Positions 36,548 to 46,538 are shown, counted from the first letter of the stretch. The stretch is 64,000 bases of DNA from Flavobacteriaceae bacterium HL-DH10 (GCA_031826515.1 CP134536.1:1934001-1998000); one strand, 5' to 3'. Numbers and translations: made by a program. Notes: generated by a model from the letters alone, not told the origin.

Positions 36548-39397
36548 TTAATGCGCCTCCAGCCAATCAGCACCAATACCAACTTCAACATCTAAAGGAA
36601 CATCCATAATAAATGCATTTTCCATTTCAGTTTTAACTAAGGTTTTAATGGTTTCTAGTTCGGGTTTATAAACATCAAAAACCAATTCATCATGTACTTG
36701 TAAAAGCATTTTGGTTTTATAGTTGCCTGTTTCTAGTTTATTATAAATATTAATCATGGCAATTTTAATAATATCGGCAGCACTACCTTGAATAGGAGCG
36801 TTAACGGCATTACGTTCTGCTGCACCTCGAACAACGGCATTACGAGAATCGATATCTTTTAAATAACGACGGCGCCCCAAAACGGTTTGTACATAACCGT
36901 AATCGCGAGCAAAATCGACTTGCTCATTCATGTAGGCTCGAAGCTTTGGATACGTTTCATAATAAGTATCAATAAGCTCTTTGGCTTCACCACGAGATAA
37001 ATCGGTTTGATTGCTAAGCCCAAAAGCAGATACCCCATATATAATTCCGAAGTTTACAGTTTTCGCATTGCTACGTTGCTCACGAGTTACGTCTTCTAAA
37101 GGCACATTAAATACTTTTGAAGCGGTAGACGCGTGAATATCTTCACCGTTTTTAAAAGCCTCAATCATGGTTTTTTCCTTACTTAAAGCAGCAATAATTC
37201 GAAGTTCTATTTGCGAATAATCCGCAGCTAATAAAATGTAGTCGTCATTTCTAGGGATGAATGCCTTTCTCACTTGTCTTCCACGTTCGGTACGAATAGG
37301 AATGTTCTGCAAATTCGGATTATTACTACTTAAACGCCCTGTAGCAGCAACAGTTTGCATATAATCGGTATGTACACGTCCTGTAGCTTCTTCAACCTGT
37401 GTTGGTAAAGCATCTACATAAGTGCTTTTTAGTTTCGCTAATCCGCGATAGTCTAAAATATTTTGAATAATGTCGTGCTCTTTTGCTAAATAGGATAAAA
37501 TATCTTCGCCTGTGGCATATTGTCCTGTCTTCGTTTTTTTCGGCTTGTCAACTAATTTTAGTTTTTCAAAAAGAATAATACCCAACTGTTTTGGCGATGC
37601 GATATTGAACTCCTCACCAGCGGTTTCATAGATTTTTGCTTCTAAGGTTTTAATGTCGTTATTTAAATCTTCAGAAAGGGAGTTTAAAAAAGCAACATCT
37701 AAATTAATCCCTTCAACTTCCATAGCAGCTAATACTCGAAGCAACGGGATTTCAATATCATCAAACAGTTTTTGAGTATTAGCGTCTCCTAATTCTTTTT
37801 CAAAATGTTCTTTAAGTTGTAGTGTGATATCGGTATCTTCAACGGCATATTCGGTTTGCTTTTCTAACGGAACATCACGCATGGATAATTGATTCTTGCC
37901 TTTTTTGCCAATTAATTCTGTAATAGAAATAGGCGTATAGTTTAAATACGTTTCGGCTAATACATCCATATTATGTCGCATATCTGGATTGATGAGATAA
38001 TGCGCTAGCATGGTATCGAATAATTTTCCTTTTACTGTAATATTATATTTAGCAAGGACTTTAATATCGTATTTTAAATTCTGACCAATTTTCTGAATGC
38101 TGTCACTTTCAAAAAACGGACGCAATTGCTCTATAAGTTCTTGAGCTTCTTCTTTGCTTTCTGGAAAAGGTAAATAAAAACCTTTGCCTGTTTCCCATGA
38201 AAAGGCAATACCTACTAGTTCTGCAATTAGCGGATTTAAACCTGTGGTTTCGGTATCAAAACATACCGAGGTTTGATTCATTAAATTTTTAATGAATAGT
38301 TTAGTTGCCATACCTGGTGATACACTTTGGTAAAAATGCGACCTAGTTTCTGCTGTTTTTCTGGCGAATTCTGAAACAGTTTCGGTTTTAGTAGCACTAG
38401 AAGGGTCTGCTCCAAACAATGAAAACTGTCCAGCACCTGCCGAAGCACTTTCTTTAGGTGTTGCTTTTACTTCTGCTTTTTCTGAAGTTTTTTCAACAGC
38501 AACAGGCGGTGTTTCAACTGAAAATGTTTTAGTAAAATTATCTATTAAGCGTCTAAACTCTAATTCTTGAAAAATCTCAATGACTTTCGGGATATCGGGA
38601 TGATTTAATTCAAAATCTTTAGCATTAAAAGTAACAGGAACATCTAGCATGATAGTGGCTAGTTTTTTAGAAAGCATTCCTAATTCGCCATTAGCTTCAA
38701 TTTTCTCTTTCATTTTACCCTTAAGTTCATGCGTATTGGCTAAAAGGTTTTCCATGCTTCCATATTGTGCTAAAAACTTTTTGGCTGTTTTTTCGCCAAC
38801 ACCAGGCAGTCCAGGAATATTATCGCTAGAGTCGCCCATCATCCCTAAAAAGTCAATAACTTGTAATGGGTCTGTCACTTCAAATTTTTTCAGAACCTCT
38901 GGAATGCCCCAAGTTTCGTAACCGCCACCAAAAACAGGGCGATACATAAAAATATTTTCAGAAACTAATTGTGCAAAATCCTTATCTGGTGTGACCATAA
39001 ACGTTTGGTAACCCTCTTTTTCGGCTTGTTTTGCCAGTGTACCTATAACATCATCGGCTTCAAAACCAGTTTTAACCATAATAGGAATATGCATGGCTTT
39101 TAAAATATCTTGAATAATAGGGACAGCAATTGTTATGGCTTCTGGTGTTTCATCTCTGTTGGCTTTGTAAGCATCAAACATTTCAACCCTATCGGCACTT
39201 CCGCCTTTATCGAAACAAACGGCTAAATGGTCTGGGCGCTCTCGTTTTATAACATCTAGGAGCGAATTCATAAACCCCATGATAGCTGAGGTGTCTAATC
39301 CTTTTGAATTGATTCTAGGGTTTTTTATAAAGGCATAATAGCCACGAAAAATTAATGCAAAGGCATCAACTAAAAAGACACGTTTATTGTCAGACAT
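36548..39397 (-). CDS. polA: DNA polymerase I
   Basis: Repair and Okazaki-fragment polymerase, 949 residues with all three activities apparently intact. 5'-3' FEN-type nuclease (1-290; VDAFALIFRGYYA, TGFEADDVIGTLA, DSSDNIPGLPGVGEKTA); 3'-5' exonuclease with the DxE motif in CFDTETTGLNP and NLKYDIKVL; family A polymerase with AADYSQIELRIIAALS, RSNAKTVNFGIIYGVS and QVHDELVFDV. A Glu/Ala/Ser linker (about 295-345) separates the first two. A promoter -7 match (TAGTTTTG on the minus strand, 39427-39420) lies just upstream. The Nudix and PLD-helicase genes follow on the same strand. Confidence 0.98.
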   Translation of the reverse strand: MSDNKRVFLVDAFALIFRGYYAFIKNPRINSKGLDTSAIMGFMNSLLDVIKRERPDHLAVCFDKGGSADRVEMFDAYKANRDETPEAITIAVPIIQDILKAMHIPIMVKTGFEADDVIGTLAKQAEKEGYQTFMVTPDKDFAQLVSENIFMYRPVFGGGYETWGIPEVLKKFEVTDPLQVIDFLGMMGDSSDNIPGLPGVGEKTAKKFLAQYGSMENLLANTHELKGKMKEKIEANGELGMLSKKLATIMLDVPVTFNAKDFELNHPDIPKVIEIFQELEFRRLIDNFTKTFSVETPPVAVEKTSEKAEVKATPKESASAGAGQFSLFGADPSSATKTETVSEFARKTAETRSHFYQSVSPGMATKLFIKNLMNQTSVCFDTETTGLNPLIAELVGIAFSWETGKGFYLPFPESKEEAQELIEQLRPFFESDSIQKIGQNLKYDIKVLAKYNITVKGKLFDTMLAHYLINPDMRHNMDVLAETYLNYTPISITELIGKKGKNQLSMRDVPLEKQTEYAVEDTDITLQLKEHFEKELGDANTQKLFDDIEIPLLRVLAAMEVEGINLDVAFLNSLSEDLNNDIKTLEAKIYETAGEEFNIASPKQLGIILFEKLKLVDKPKKTKTGQYATGEDILSYLAKEHDIIQNILDYRGLAKLKSTYVDALPTQVEEATGRVHTDYMQTVAATGRLSSNNPNLQNIPIRTERGRQVRKAFIPRNDDYILLAADYSQIELRIIAALSKEKTMIEAFKNGEDIHASTASKVFNVPLEDVTREQRSNAKTVNFGIIYGVSAFGLSNQTDLSRGEAKELIDTYYETYPKLRAYMNEQVDFARDYGYVQTVLGRRRYLKDIDSRNAVVRGAAERNAVNAPIQGSAADIIKIAMINIYNKLETGNYKTKMLLQVHDELVFDVYKPELETIKTLVKTEMENAFIMDVPLDVEVGIGADWLEAH

Positions 39398-39544
39398 TTT
39401 GTTTGTTTTGATAGAAAACCAAAACTACAAAAAGTTATGCGTAAATCACTTCTTAAGTTATTTCGATTTATTCACTTTAAAAAATAAAATCTTAACTAAT
39501 AGTTAAATAAAATACACTTTTTAAATACTCATTTATAATACTAT

Positions 39545-39552
39545 TATCTTTG
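39545..39552 (+). promoter_or_regulatory. -7 box of the metallophosphoesterase gene
   Basis: TATCTTTG, 11 bp before the ATG at 39564, implies a very short leader. Confidence 0.4.
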
Positions 39553-39563
39553 ATAAAAAAAGG

Positions 39564-40799
39564 ATGCTTCGTTGGATAATATTTTTAGTTGTTTATTTGA
39601 TTTTTGACCTGTATGCGTTTCAGTCGTTTAAAACAGTTTCAAAAAACAATTGGCTACATACATTCTATTGGGTTGTTACGGCATTAATAATTGGTAATTT
39701 TGTGTTTCATTATTATGGGTTTAATAGACGAGATGGTTTTTCGCATGCACACGCTTATGCTTTCGGATTTTTTGTAGCACTTTTAGTACCAAAAGCTGTT
39801 TTATTGATAGCGATGATTAGTGAAGATGTTTTTAGAATTCCGCTAGCTATTTATCGTTATTTTATAGAAGGAGATAGTACTAAAGGTAATTATTTTGCTT
39901 CTAGACGTCAGTTTATTAGTAAAATGGCGTTGGGTATTGCCGCCATACCTTTAGCGTCAATTATTTATGGTATTTACAAAGGGAAATATAATTATAAAGT
40001 ATTAAAATATACTTTGCATTTTGAAGATTTACCTGAAGCTTTTGATGGCTATAAAGTTACTCAAATTAGCGATATCCATTCAGGAAGTTTTGATAATATG
40101 GATAAGGTTAAATATGCCGTAAATTTAATAAATGAACAAGAAAGTGATGTGATATTATTTACTGGTGATATGGTAAATAATAAGGCTGATGAGTTAGTGC
40201 CGTATAAAAATGTTTTTAATAAGCTGAAAGCAAAAGATGGGTTGTTTTCTATTTTAGGAAATCATGATTATGGCGATTATGTTACTTGGGAATCAGATGA
40301 AGCTAAACATCAAAATTTAGAAGATTTAAAAGAACTTCAAAAGGAAATAGGATTTGATGTTTTGCTAAACGAAAGTCGGTTTTTAGAAAAAAATGGAGAA
40401 CGTATAGCATTAGTAGGTGTAGAAAATTGGGGCGTAGGTGGCTTTAAACAGGCTGGTGATTTAAAAAAGGCATCTAAGGGTATTGACGAAAATGATTTTA
40501 AAATATTGATGAGTCACGACCCGTCACATTGGGAAAAAGAAGTTATTAATGATAATTATAACTATCATTTAACATTAAGTGGGCATACACATGGTATGCA
40601 ATTTGGAATTGAAATACCTGGGTGGTTTAAGTGGAGTCCTGCAAAATGGCGTTACAAGTATTGGGCAGGTATTTATAAAGAAATGGGACAATATATAAAC
40701 GTAAATAGAGGTTTTGGTTATTTAGCATTTCCCGGACGTGTTGGGATATGGCCTGAAATTACAGTTATTGAACTTAAAAAGGGTGTTGAATTAGCTTAA
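39564..40799 (+). CDS. Membrane-anchored calcineurin-like metallophosphoesterase (YkuE-like)
   Basis: 411 residues. Three N-terminal membrane helices (about 1-100) are followed by RRQFISKMALGIAAIPLASI (about 113-132), which resembles a twin-arginine signal but is internal. Then comes a metallophosphoesterase domain: ISDIHSGSFDN, FTGDMVNN, LGNHDYGDY and LSGHTHGMQFG supply the di-metal ligands. Related enzymes act on phospholipid or UDP-lipid phosphates at the membrane. The substrate is unknown. It stands alone in its operon, 140 bp before the thioredoxin-like gene. Confidence 0.9.
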   Translation: MLRWIIFLVVYLIFDLYAFQSFKTVSKNNWLHTFYWVVTALIIGNFVFHYYGFNRRDGFSHAHAYAFGFFVALLVPKAVLLIAMISEDVFRIPLAIYRYFIEGDSTKGNYFASRRQFISKMALGIAAIPLASIIYGIYKGKYNYKVLKYTLHFEDLPEAFDGYKVTQISDIHSGSFDNMDKVKYAVNLINEQESDVILFTGDMVNNKADELVPYKNVFNKLKAKDGLFSILGNHDYGDYVTWESDEAKHQNLEDLKELQKEIGFDVLLNESRFLEKNGERIALVGVENWGVGGFKQAGDLKKASKGIDENDFKILMSHDPSHWEKEVINDNYNYHLTLSGHTHGMQFGIEIPGWFKWSPAKWRYKYWAGIYKEMGQYINVNRGFGYLAFPGRVGIWPEITVIELKKGVELA

Positions 40800-40940
40800 A
40801 TGCGTATAAATATTGTAGATAAAAGTAAATTGTTTATATTTATAAATAGGTATGAATCAAACCATTTATACCGTTGATTTTCAAACCAAATAAAAATTGT
40901 AGGTTTGTAAAACAATAAGTTGACTTAAAACTTTTAAGAT

Positions 40941-41237
40941 ATGTCAAAATTTGGAGAACTTATCGATGTAGATATCCCTGTTCTGTTAGATTTTTTTACA
41001 GAATGGAATGAACAATCTACGGCTATGCATCCAGTATTGCGCGACGTAGCTGCTGCTATGGGTGATAAGGCTAAAGTTATTAAAATTGATGTTGAAAAAA
41101 ATCAAGAATTAGCTGAAGCTTTACGGGTAAAAGGTTTGCCAACATTAATTGTTTACAAAAATGGCGAAATGAAATGGCGACAAAGTGGTGAACAAGATGC
41201 GAACACACTTATTAGTATTATCCAAGAATACATTTAA
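40941..41237 (+). CDS. Thioredoxin-fold protein lacking both redox cysteines
   Basis: The 98-residue protein matches thioredoxin along its length (VLLDFFTEW at 14-22, VIKIDVEKNQELAEALRVKG, cis-proline P69 in GLPTLIVYKNGE). The WCGPC active site is replaced by WNEQS (22-26), and the protein has no cysteine. It cannot act as a disulfide reductase. Possible roles are a chaperone or protein-binding adaptor. It overlaps the convergent deacetylase gene by 4 bp. Confidence 0.88.
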   Translation: MSKFGELIDVDIPVLLDFFTEWNEQSTAMHPVLRDVAAAMGDKAKVIKIDVEKNQELAEALRVKGLPTLIVYKNGEMKWRQSGEQDANTLISIIQEYI

Positions 41238-41884
41238 AATGTAATGGCACTGAAATTGTAGTTTAAATGGCTAAAGTGTTCTAATACTTTAGGTAAAACG
41301 TATTGCAAGTTTTTTGAAGCTTTTACACTATCATGAAACACAATAATACTTCCATTTGTTGTTTTTTTAATTACATTATTCAAACAGGTTTCTTTACTCA
41401 CTTTATCATCCCAGTCAAACGATAATATATCCCACATAATTATTTTATAACCTTTATTTATAAGGCTGTTTCCTTGTTTGGTTGTAATTTTCCCGTAAGG
41501 TGGGCGAAACAAATTGATGGTGTTATCAGAATCGTTTTTTTTAGAATGTATTATTTTTTGTGCTTTAGAAATGTTTGCTAAATAATCTTCAGTTTTCGTT
41601 TTCCAACCTTTAATATGATTATGTGTATGGTTTCCGATGGAATGACCTTCTTCTAAGATATTTTGAAAAATAATAGGGTGTTTTTCAATATTATTTCCAA
41701 TGCAAAAAAAAGTAGCTTTTGCATTAAATTTATTTAAGGTGTTTAGTGTCCAGTTTGTAATTTCTGGTGTTGGTCCATCATCAAAAGTAAGGTAGATTGT
41801 TTTATTAGCTGAAGCGATGTCCCAAATATAATTTGGGAACATCTTTTTTACAACTAACGGTGTTTTTATAGGAGTTAAGGTCAT
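41234..41884 (-). CDS. Polysaccharide deacetylase (NodB domain, CE4)
   Basis: The 216-residue protein has a NodB homology domain: TFDDGPTPE (Asp35, Asp36; catalytic base and metal ligand), HSIGNHTHNH (metal histidines, about 85-94), FRPPYGK, and a late leucine/His motif IIVFHDSVKAS. It removes N-acetyl groups from peptidoglycan or another glycan. No clear signal peptide or membrane anchor is seen, so location is uncertain. The start lies 9 bp after the stop of the DUF2723 gene on the same strand. Confidence 0.9.
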   Translation of the reverse strand: MTLTPIKTPLVVKKMFPNYIWDIASANKTIYLTFDDGPTPEITNWTLNTLNKFNAKATFFCIGNNIEKHPIIFQNILEEGHSIGNHTHNHIKGWKTKTEDYLANISKAQKIIHSKKNDSDNTINLFRPPYGKITTKQGNSLINKGYKIIMWDILSFDWDDKVSKETCLNNVIKKTTNGSIIVFHDSVKASKNLQYVLPKVLEHFSHLNYNFSAITF

Positions 41885-41892
41885 ACCTTAAG

Positions 41893-44800
41893 CTATTCAG
41901 TTTCTAAGCTATTATCTGAATGGATATCGAGGTCTTCTTGTTGTTCATTAGAAGGTTTATCTCCACCGTAAAAAGATTTAAATAATATCAAATAATTATT
42001 AAATATGTCTCCTTCGGTTTTAGCAAATTCAGAATCGTATTTAATTAAAACATCAACTAAGCCTTTGTAACGTTGAATATCGGTATATATATCTTCAAAT
42101 AGCTGCTCTTGTTGGTCTATTTTTAAACTACTGTAATACGTTAGGTTTTCTTGATACTTTTTAGCAACTTCTTTAAATAATTGTTGTGCTTTTTCTTTAT
42201 TGCCAACTTCATAGTAAGCGCCAATATAAGGCTCTAAAAGGGTATAATAGCCAAAATATTCAACAGGCATATTAGTCATGGCTATATCTGCAATTTCTTC
42301 AGCTTTGTCTAGTTTCTTTTCACTAATTAATTTTTCAATTAACCGTGCTAAATTACTTCTATAAGTTATTGAGTTTTTACGAGTTTCTGGATCATGGTAA
42401 ATATCTGGACTACCACTATTTCCCCAATCCCATGTTTTAACTTTTTCATACATTAAATCGGCATCTACCCGTCCCATTTCAAAAGGATTATTTTTATCTA
42501 GCTCGCTTTTAATTGGTACTAATTTGTAGCACATACCGTCTAATTGTAAGTAGTCTTTCATCCAAAGATAATCGTCATCACCAAAACTACCTCCTGTAAA
42601 ATAAATAGGACGTTTCCACTCATTGTTAGCCACAATATCTAGCATCAATAATCTGTTTTTGTAAAGCGCTCCACCTGTAACATGGATGTCAATATAGGGT
42701 ACAATTTTATCAGCATCGCTTTCTTTTACAATACCAGATTTTAAAGCATTTTCTTTACTCACAGGAAGTCTTAAAAATTCTGTTGGTAAATAACTCATTT
42801 TTAAATCTTGTGGTCTTACTTGAGATAAATCGACACCTTCTTGTTCCAGCACATATTTATATTTTGTTTTAGGATTATCGCTATCAATAAAATTTAAAAA
42901 CTGTTTAATTTCTAACGTATCTTTAATAACAGGATTAATAACGATATAATCGTTTGTGCCGTATCTATATAAATCGTGGGTAAGTTGAGATGGTACAGGG
43001 TCACTTTCATAAGCTTTACGTTTCATCTGATCTATATACCAGTCGGTTTGAAACAAACTGGTGTTAACAACGCGTACATCTGTTCTGTAACCTTCTATTT
43101 CTTGAGCATACCAAAGGGCAAACGTGTCATTATCTCCAATGGTAAATAAAATACCGTTTTCGTCACAGGAATCTAAATATTTTTTAGCCATTGATTTGGC
43201 GGTGTATTTACCAGATCTATCATGATCGTCCCAATTGTTAGCAGCCATAATAGTAGGCACTAAAATTAAACAAGCTATTGAAATAATAGGAGCTGCCAAT
43301 TTTTTTGGTAAATAATTTTTAAGGGTGTCGTAAATAGCATAAACACCAAAGCCAATCCATAGCGCAAATACGTAAAAAGATCCAACCACCGAGTAATCAC
43401 GTTCTCTAGGTTCAAACGGGCGTACATTGGTATAAACTTGTATAGCTATTCCTGTAAAAAGAAAAAATACGAGCATTATCCAAAATAATTTTTTGTCTTT
43501 ATTGAATAAAAAGAAGAAGCCTAATAAGCCTAAAATAAGTGGTAGTAAATAATAAGTATTTCTTGCTTTGTTATTTTTAACATCGCTTGGTAAATTATCT
43601 TGTGAGTAGCCCAAATGCCATTCATCTATTAACTTTATTCCTGTTATCCAGTTTCCATGGTTGTCATACCGCCCTTGAACATCATCTTGTCTTCCAGAGA
43701 AATTCCACATAAAATAACGCCAGTACATATAACCTAATTGGTACTCTAGCATGTAAACAATGTTACTAGCTAATGATGGTTTTTCTATTTCTATAGAATT
43801 TTTTTCTTTGGTTAAAAATTTATCGTAATCCTCGTAATCTACATAGCCTTGAGCGACTTGATTTTTAAATTCACTTATTTGAGTTTTATATTGAGTTATT
43901 CGATTTAAGGCATAAGTATTCGCTTGTTCTTCAGAGGCACCTGCATTTATTGCATTGTTATAAAATGTGTTTTGTAAACCAGGTTTTACCTTAAAATCTA
44001 AAAAGCCAGAAAACATCATGTAATTCTCAGCATGTTCACCACTCCACATACGTGGAAGAATAGAAGCTTGTTTTGAGTTGTAGTTTTGTTTCGCTTTTTT
44101 ATAATCGTTTACAATAACATATTTTCCTTTTTCTAAATCCTTTTCATATTTAGGTTTATCGTCTACATAGGGCGTTTTTTCGTCTAAATACGCATATTTA
44201 TCTGTAAACTGAGGACCGTAAAACAAATGGGTTTCAGGATACTGTTCTAAATTATAGTAGGCTAATAATTCTCTAGCACTAGATGGGTTATTTTCGTTAA
44301 TAACCACATTAGCATTGGCGCGAATAGGTAGCATTAACCAAGTAGAAAACCCTATAATAACAAACGTTAAACAAAGAATAGCGGTGTTTAAATGTGTGTA
44401 TTGTTTTTTTCTAGTGTATTTTAAACCATAGTAGATTATGGCAACTAATAATATACCAGCAATAATAGATCCTGAATTAAAAGGAAGTCCAATAGTGTTG
44501 ACGAAAAAGATTTCTAAAGCACTAAAAATTTTAAGAATGTTTGGTGCTAATAATTTAAAAACAAATAGTAGAACACCTACCGAAACGACATTAGCAATAA
44601 TGAAGTTTTTAATAGTAATATCCTTATAGTTCTTAAAATAGTATATAAGTCCAATAGCAGGAATAGTTAGTAATCCCATAAAGTGTACTCCAAAAGAAAG
44701 TCCAATTACAAAAGCAATTAAAATTAGCCAGCGGTTTCCACGTGGTTTATCCATGTCTTGTTCCCAACGTAATCCTAACCAAAATAAAATTGCCATAATT

Positions 44801-45258
44801 AAAGTAGCCATGGCGTAAACTTCAGTTTCAACAGCATTAAACCAAAATGAGTCGGTAAAAGCAAAGGCCAAACTACCAACTAAGCCGCTTCCTAAAATGG
44901 CGATAGCTTGGTTTTTATTAATAGTATCATTATCTCCAATAAGTTTTTTAAGCAATAAAGTAATAGTCCAAAACATAAACAGGATAGTAAAAGCACTAGA
45001 AACAGCACTCATCATATTCATCATCCATCCAATTTGCGAAGGTTCTAAAGCAAAAATAGAGAAAAAAGCACCCATCATTTGAAATAAAGGAGCTCCTGGA
45101 GGGTGTCCAACTTGTAATTTTGATGATGTTAAAATGTATTCTCCTGCATCCCAAAAACTAACGGTAGGTTCTACTGTTAAGCTGTATGTAATAAGTGCTA
45201 TTAAAAAAGAGAACCATCCTGTAATGGTATTCCATTTTTTAAAATTAAAATCTATCAT
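41893..45258 (-). CDS. DUF2723 / TMEM260-like multi-pass glycosyltransferase
   Basis: 1121 residues. An N-terminal membrane region with many helices begins FNFKKWNTITGWFSFLIALI and contains the typical VEPTVSFWDAGEYILTSSKLQVGHPPGAP stretch, where the acidic DAGE resembles the catalytic Asp/Glu of GT-C mannosyltransferases. A soluble C-terminal half carries TPR-like helices near 990-1090 (AEEIADIAMTNMPVEYFGYY). Pfam links DUF2723 to the human protein O-mannosyltransferase TMEM260. It probably glycosylates secreted proteins, as known for Bacteroidota. The deacetylase gene follows in the same transcript. Confidence 0.9.
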   Translation of the reverse strand: MIDFNFKKWNTITGWFSFLIALITYSLTVEPTVSFWDAGEYILTSSKLQVGHPPGAPLFQMMGAFFSIFALEPSQIGWMMNMMSAVSSAFTILFMFWTITLLLKKLIGDNDTINKNQAIAILGSGLVGSLAFAFTDSFWFNAVETEVYAMATLIMAILFWLGLRWEQDMDKPRGNRWLILIAFVIGLSFGVHFMGLLTIPAIGLIYYFKNYKDITIKNFIIANVVSVGVLLFVFKLLAPNILKIFSALEIFFVNTIGLPFNSGSIIAGILLVAIIYYGLKYTRKKQYTHLNTAILCLTFVIIGFSTWLMLPIRANANVVINENNPSSARELLAYYNLEQYPETHLFYGPQFTDKYAYLDEKTPYVDDKPKYEKDLEKGKYVIVNDYKKAKQNYNSKQASILPRMWSGEHAENYMMFSGFLDFKVKPGLQNTFYNNAINAGASEEQANTYALNRITQYKTQISEFKNQVAQGYVDYEDYDKFLTKEKNSIEIEKPSLASNIVYMLEYQLGYMYWRYFMWNFSGRQDDVQGRYDNHGNWITGIKLIDEWHLGYSQDNLPSDVKNNKARNTYYLLPLILGLLGFFFLFNKDKKLFWIMLVFFLFTGIAIQVYTNVRPFEPRERDYSVVGSFYVFALWIGFGVYAIYDTLKNYLPKKLAAPIISIACLILVPTIMAANNWDDHDRSGKYTAKSMAKKYLDSCDENGILFTIGDNDTFALWYAQEIEGYRTDVRVVNTSLFQTDWYIDQMKRKAYESDPVPSQLTHDLYRYGTNDYIVINPVIKDTLEIKQFLNFIDSDNPKTKYKYVLEQEGVDLSQVRPQDLKMSYLPTEFLRLPVSKENALKSGIVKESDADKIVPYIDIHVTGGALYKNRLLMLDIVANNEWKRPIYFTGGSFGDDDYLWMKDYLQLDGMCYKLVPIKSELDKNNPFEMGRVDADLMYEKVKTWDWGNSGSPDIYHDPETRKNSITYRSNLARLIEKLISEKKLDKAEEIADIAMTNMPVEYFGYYTLLEPYIGAYYEVGNKEKAQQLFKEVAKKYQENLTYYSSLKIDQQEQLFEDIYTDIQRYKGLVDVLIKYDSEFAKTEGDIFNNYLILFKSFYGGDKPSNEQQEDLDIHSDNSLETE

Positions 45259-45445
45259 AAAGGATTATGTTTATTTGCTTTGGCGAATTTAATAATAAAT
45301 ATGAAATGAGGCATAACTATTTAGTTTGTGTTAACATTCCAAGTTTGATTTAGTGAAATTAACCAAAAAAGAAGCTGTAATTTATAGGATGAAAACAAGT
45401 GCTATTAAAAAAACTGTATTTATTTATTATTATTTTTTAAAAAAT

Positions 45446-45475
45446 GCTTGCGCAAAGAAAAATTTCTTCTAAATT
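45446..45475 (+). promoter_or_regulatory. Promoter of tRNA-Gln
   Basis: TTG (45446-45448), 19 bp, then TAAATTTG (45468-45475). Full match to the Bacteroidota promoter, 19 bp before the tRNA 5' end. Confidence 0.75.
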
Positions 45476-45494
45476 TGCACCCTCAATTACACAT

Positions 45495-45567
45495 TGGCCC
45501 ATGGTGTAACTGGCAACACGTTGGTTTTTGGTACCAAAGAGTCTAGGTTCGAGCCCTAGTGGGCCAA
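45495..45567 (+). tRNA. tRNA-Gln (anticodon TTG)
   Basis: 73 nt: acceptor TGGCCCA/TGGGCCA with discriminator A, D-arm GTGTAACTGGCAACAC, anticodon stem TTGGT/ACCAA with loop TTTTGGT (anticodon TTG at 45528-45530), T-arm CTAGGTTCGAGCCCTAG. CCA is not encoded. A terminator follows. Confidence 0.96.
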
Positions 45568-45573
45568 CAGTTT

Positions 45574-45612
45574 AATCCTAATTTCGATAGAAGTTAGGAT
45601 TTTTCTTTTTTA
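45574..45612 (+). terminator. Terminator after tRNA-Gln
   Basis: AATCCTAA ... TTAGGATT with a 12-nt loop and a T-rich tail. It also lies at the 3' end of the convergent stress-protein gene. Confidence 0.8.
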
Positions 45613-45614
45613 GA

Positions 45615-46439
45615 TTAAATCTTAAAAGTAATTATAGGTCTTTTAGCATGATTTACTAAATCTTCGCTTATACTTCCATTAAAAAAATGAGAAATACCTT
45701 GTCGTCCATGAGTACTCATACCTATTAAGTCGGCCTTTATAGATTCAGAAAAATTCATAATACCTGTTTCAATGCTTAAGTCATTATATATGTTTATGGA
45801 GTATTTAGTGAAATCAAAACTTGTCGCAAATTTTTCCATTCTATTTTTAGCTTTGGATGAGGTTATAAACTTATTTGGTGTGTTTACCATAAGTAAATGC
45901 AGTTTAGCTTTTAAGATTTCAGCAAATTGAATAGCAACTTTGTATGATGTTTTGTTTTCGTCTTTAAAATCGGAAGCGAAAACAAAATCTTTGATTTTGA
46001 AGTTCTCATGTTCTTTTTTAATAACTAAAACAGGGGTGGTTGAGGTGCGTACTACTTTTTCAGTATTACTGCCAATAAGTATTTCTTTAAAGTTACTTAC
46101 GCCGTTAGATCCCATAATAATTAAATCAATATTTTGCTTTTCGCAAACATGAAAAACACCTTTAAATATTTCGTGAAATTCAACATGGTCACGTATAGTT
46201 AGGCCTTTTAAGTAGTCTTTATCTTTAAATTCTTCAAATTGTTTATGAGCTAATTTCATAAAATAAATAGCTTCCGGTAAGTCGTTGTATGAGCTTATTG
46301 CATCAACTTTATGAAGCGGAATTTCTAGTACATGAAGCAAATGTATTTCACAATTATGTTTTTTAGCTAATTGAGCAGCTACTTTTAATGCATTTTCTGC
46401 TTGAGTGGAAAAGTCGGTAGGTACAAGTATTTTTTTCAT
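45615..46439 (-). CDS. Tandem universal stress protein (UspA family)
   Basis: A 274-residue cytoplasmic protein with two Usp domains (1-145 and 150-274). Each carries the ATP-binding pattern G-x2-G-x8/9-G-S/N: GSNGVSNFKEILIGSNTEKV near 115-134 and GMSTHGRQGISHFFNGSISE near 245-264. Such proteins are induced by starvation and respiratory stress. It is divergent from rimP and shares its upstream region. Confidence 0.92.
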   Translation of the reverse strand: MKKILVPTDFSTQAENALKVAAQLAKKHNCEIHLLHVLEIPLHKVDAISSYNDLPEAIYFMKLAHKQFEEFKDKDYLKGLTIRDHVEFHEIFKGVFHVCEKQNIDLIIMGSNGVSNFKEILIGSNTEKVVRTSTTPVLVIKKEHENFKIKDFVFASDFKDENKTSYKVAIQFAEILKAKLHLLMVNTPNKFITSSKAKNRMEKFATSFDFTKYSINIYNDLSIETGIMNFSESIKADLIGMSTHGRQGISHFFNGSISEDLVNHAKRPIITFKI

Positions 46440-46503
46440 AGTTTAGATGTTTGAGTTCCTATAAATTTATAAATTAATACTTTATAAATCAATTAAAATA
46501 TTA

Positions 46504-46511
46504 TATATTTG
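46504..46511 (+). promoter_or_regulatory. -7 box of rimP-nusA-infB
   Basis: TATATTTG fits the consensus and predicts a start near 46516, giving a leader of about 58 nt that contains the hairpin at 46539-46566. No clear TTG at -33. Confidence 0.5.
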
Positions 46512-46538
46512 CACCGTTGAAAGGCGAATTAAGAAAAT

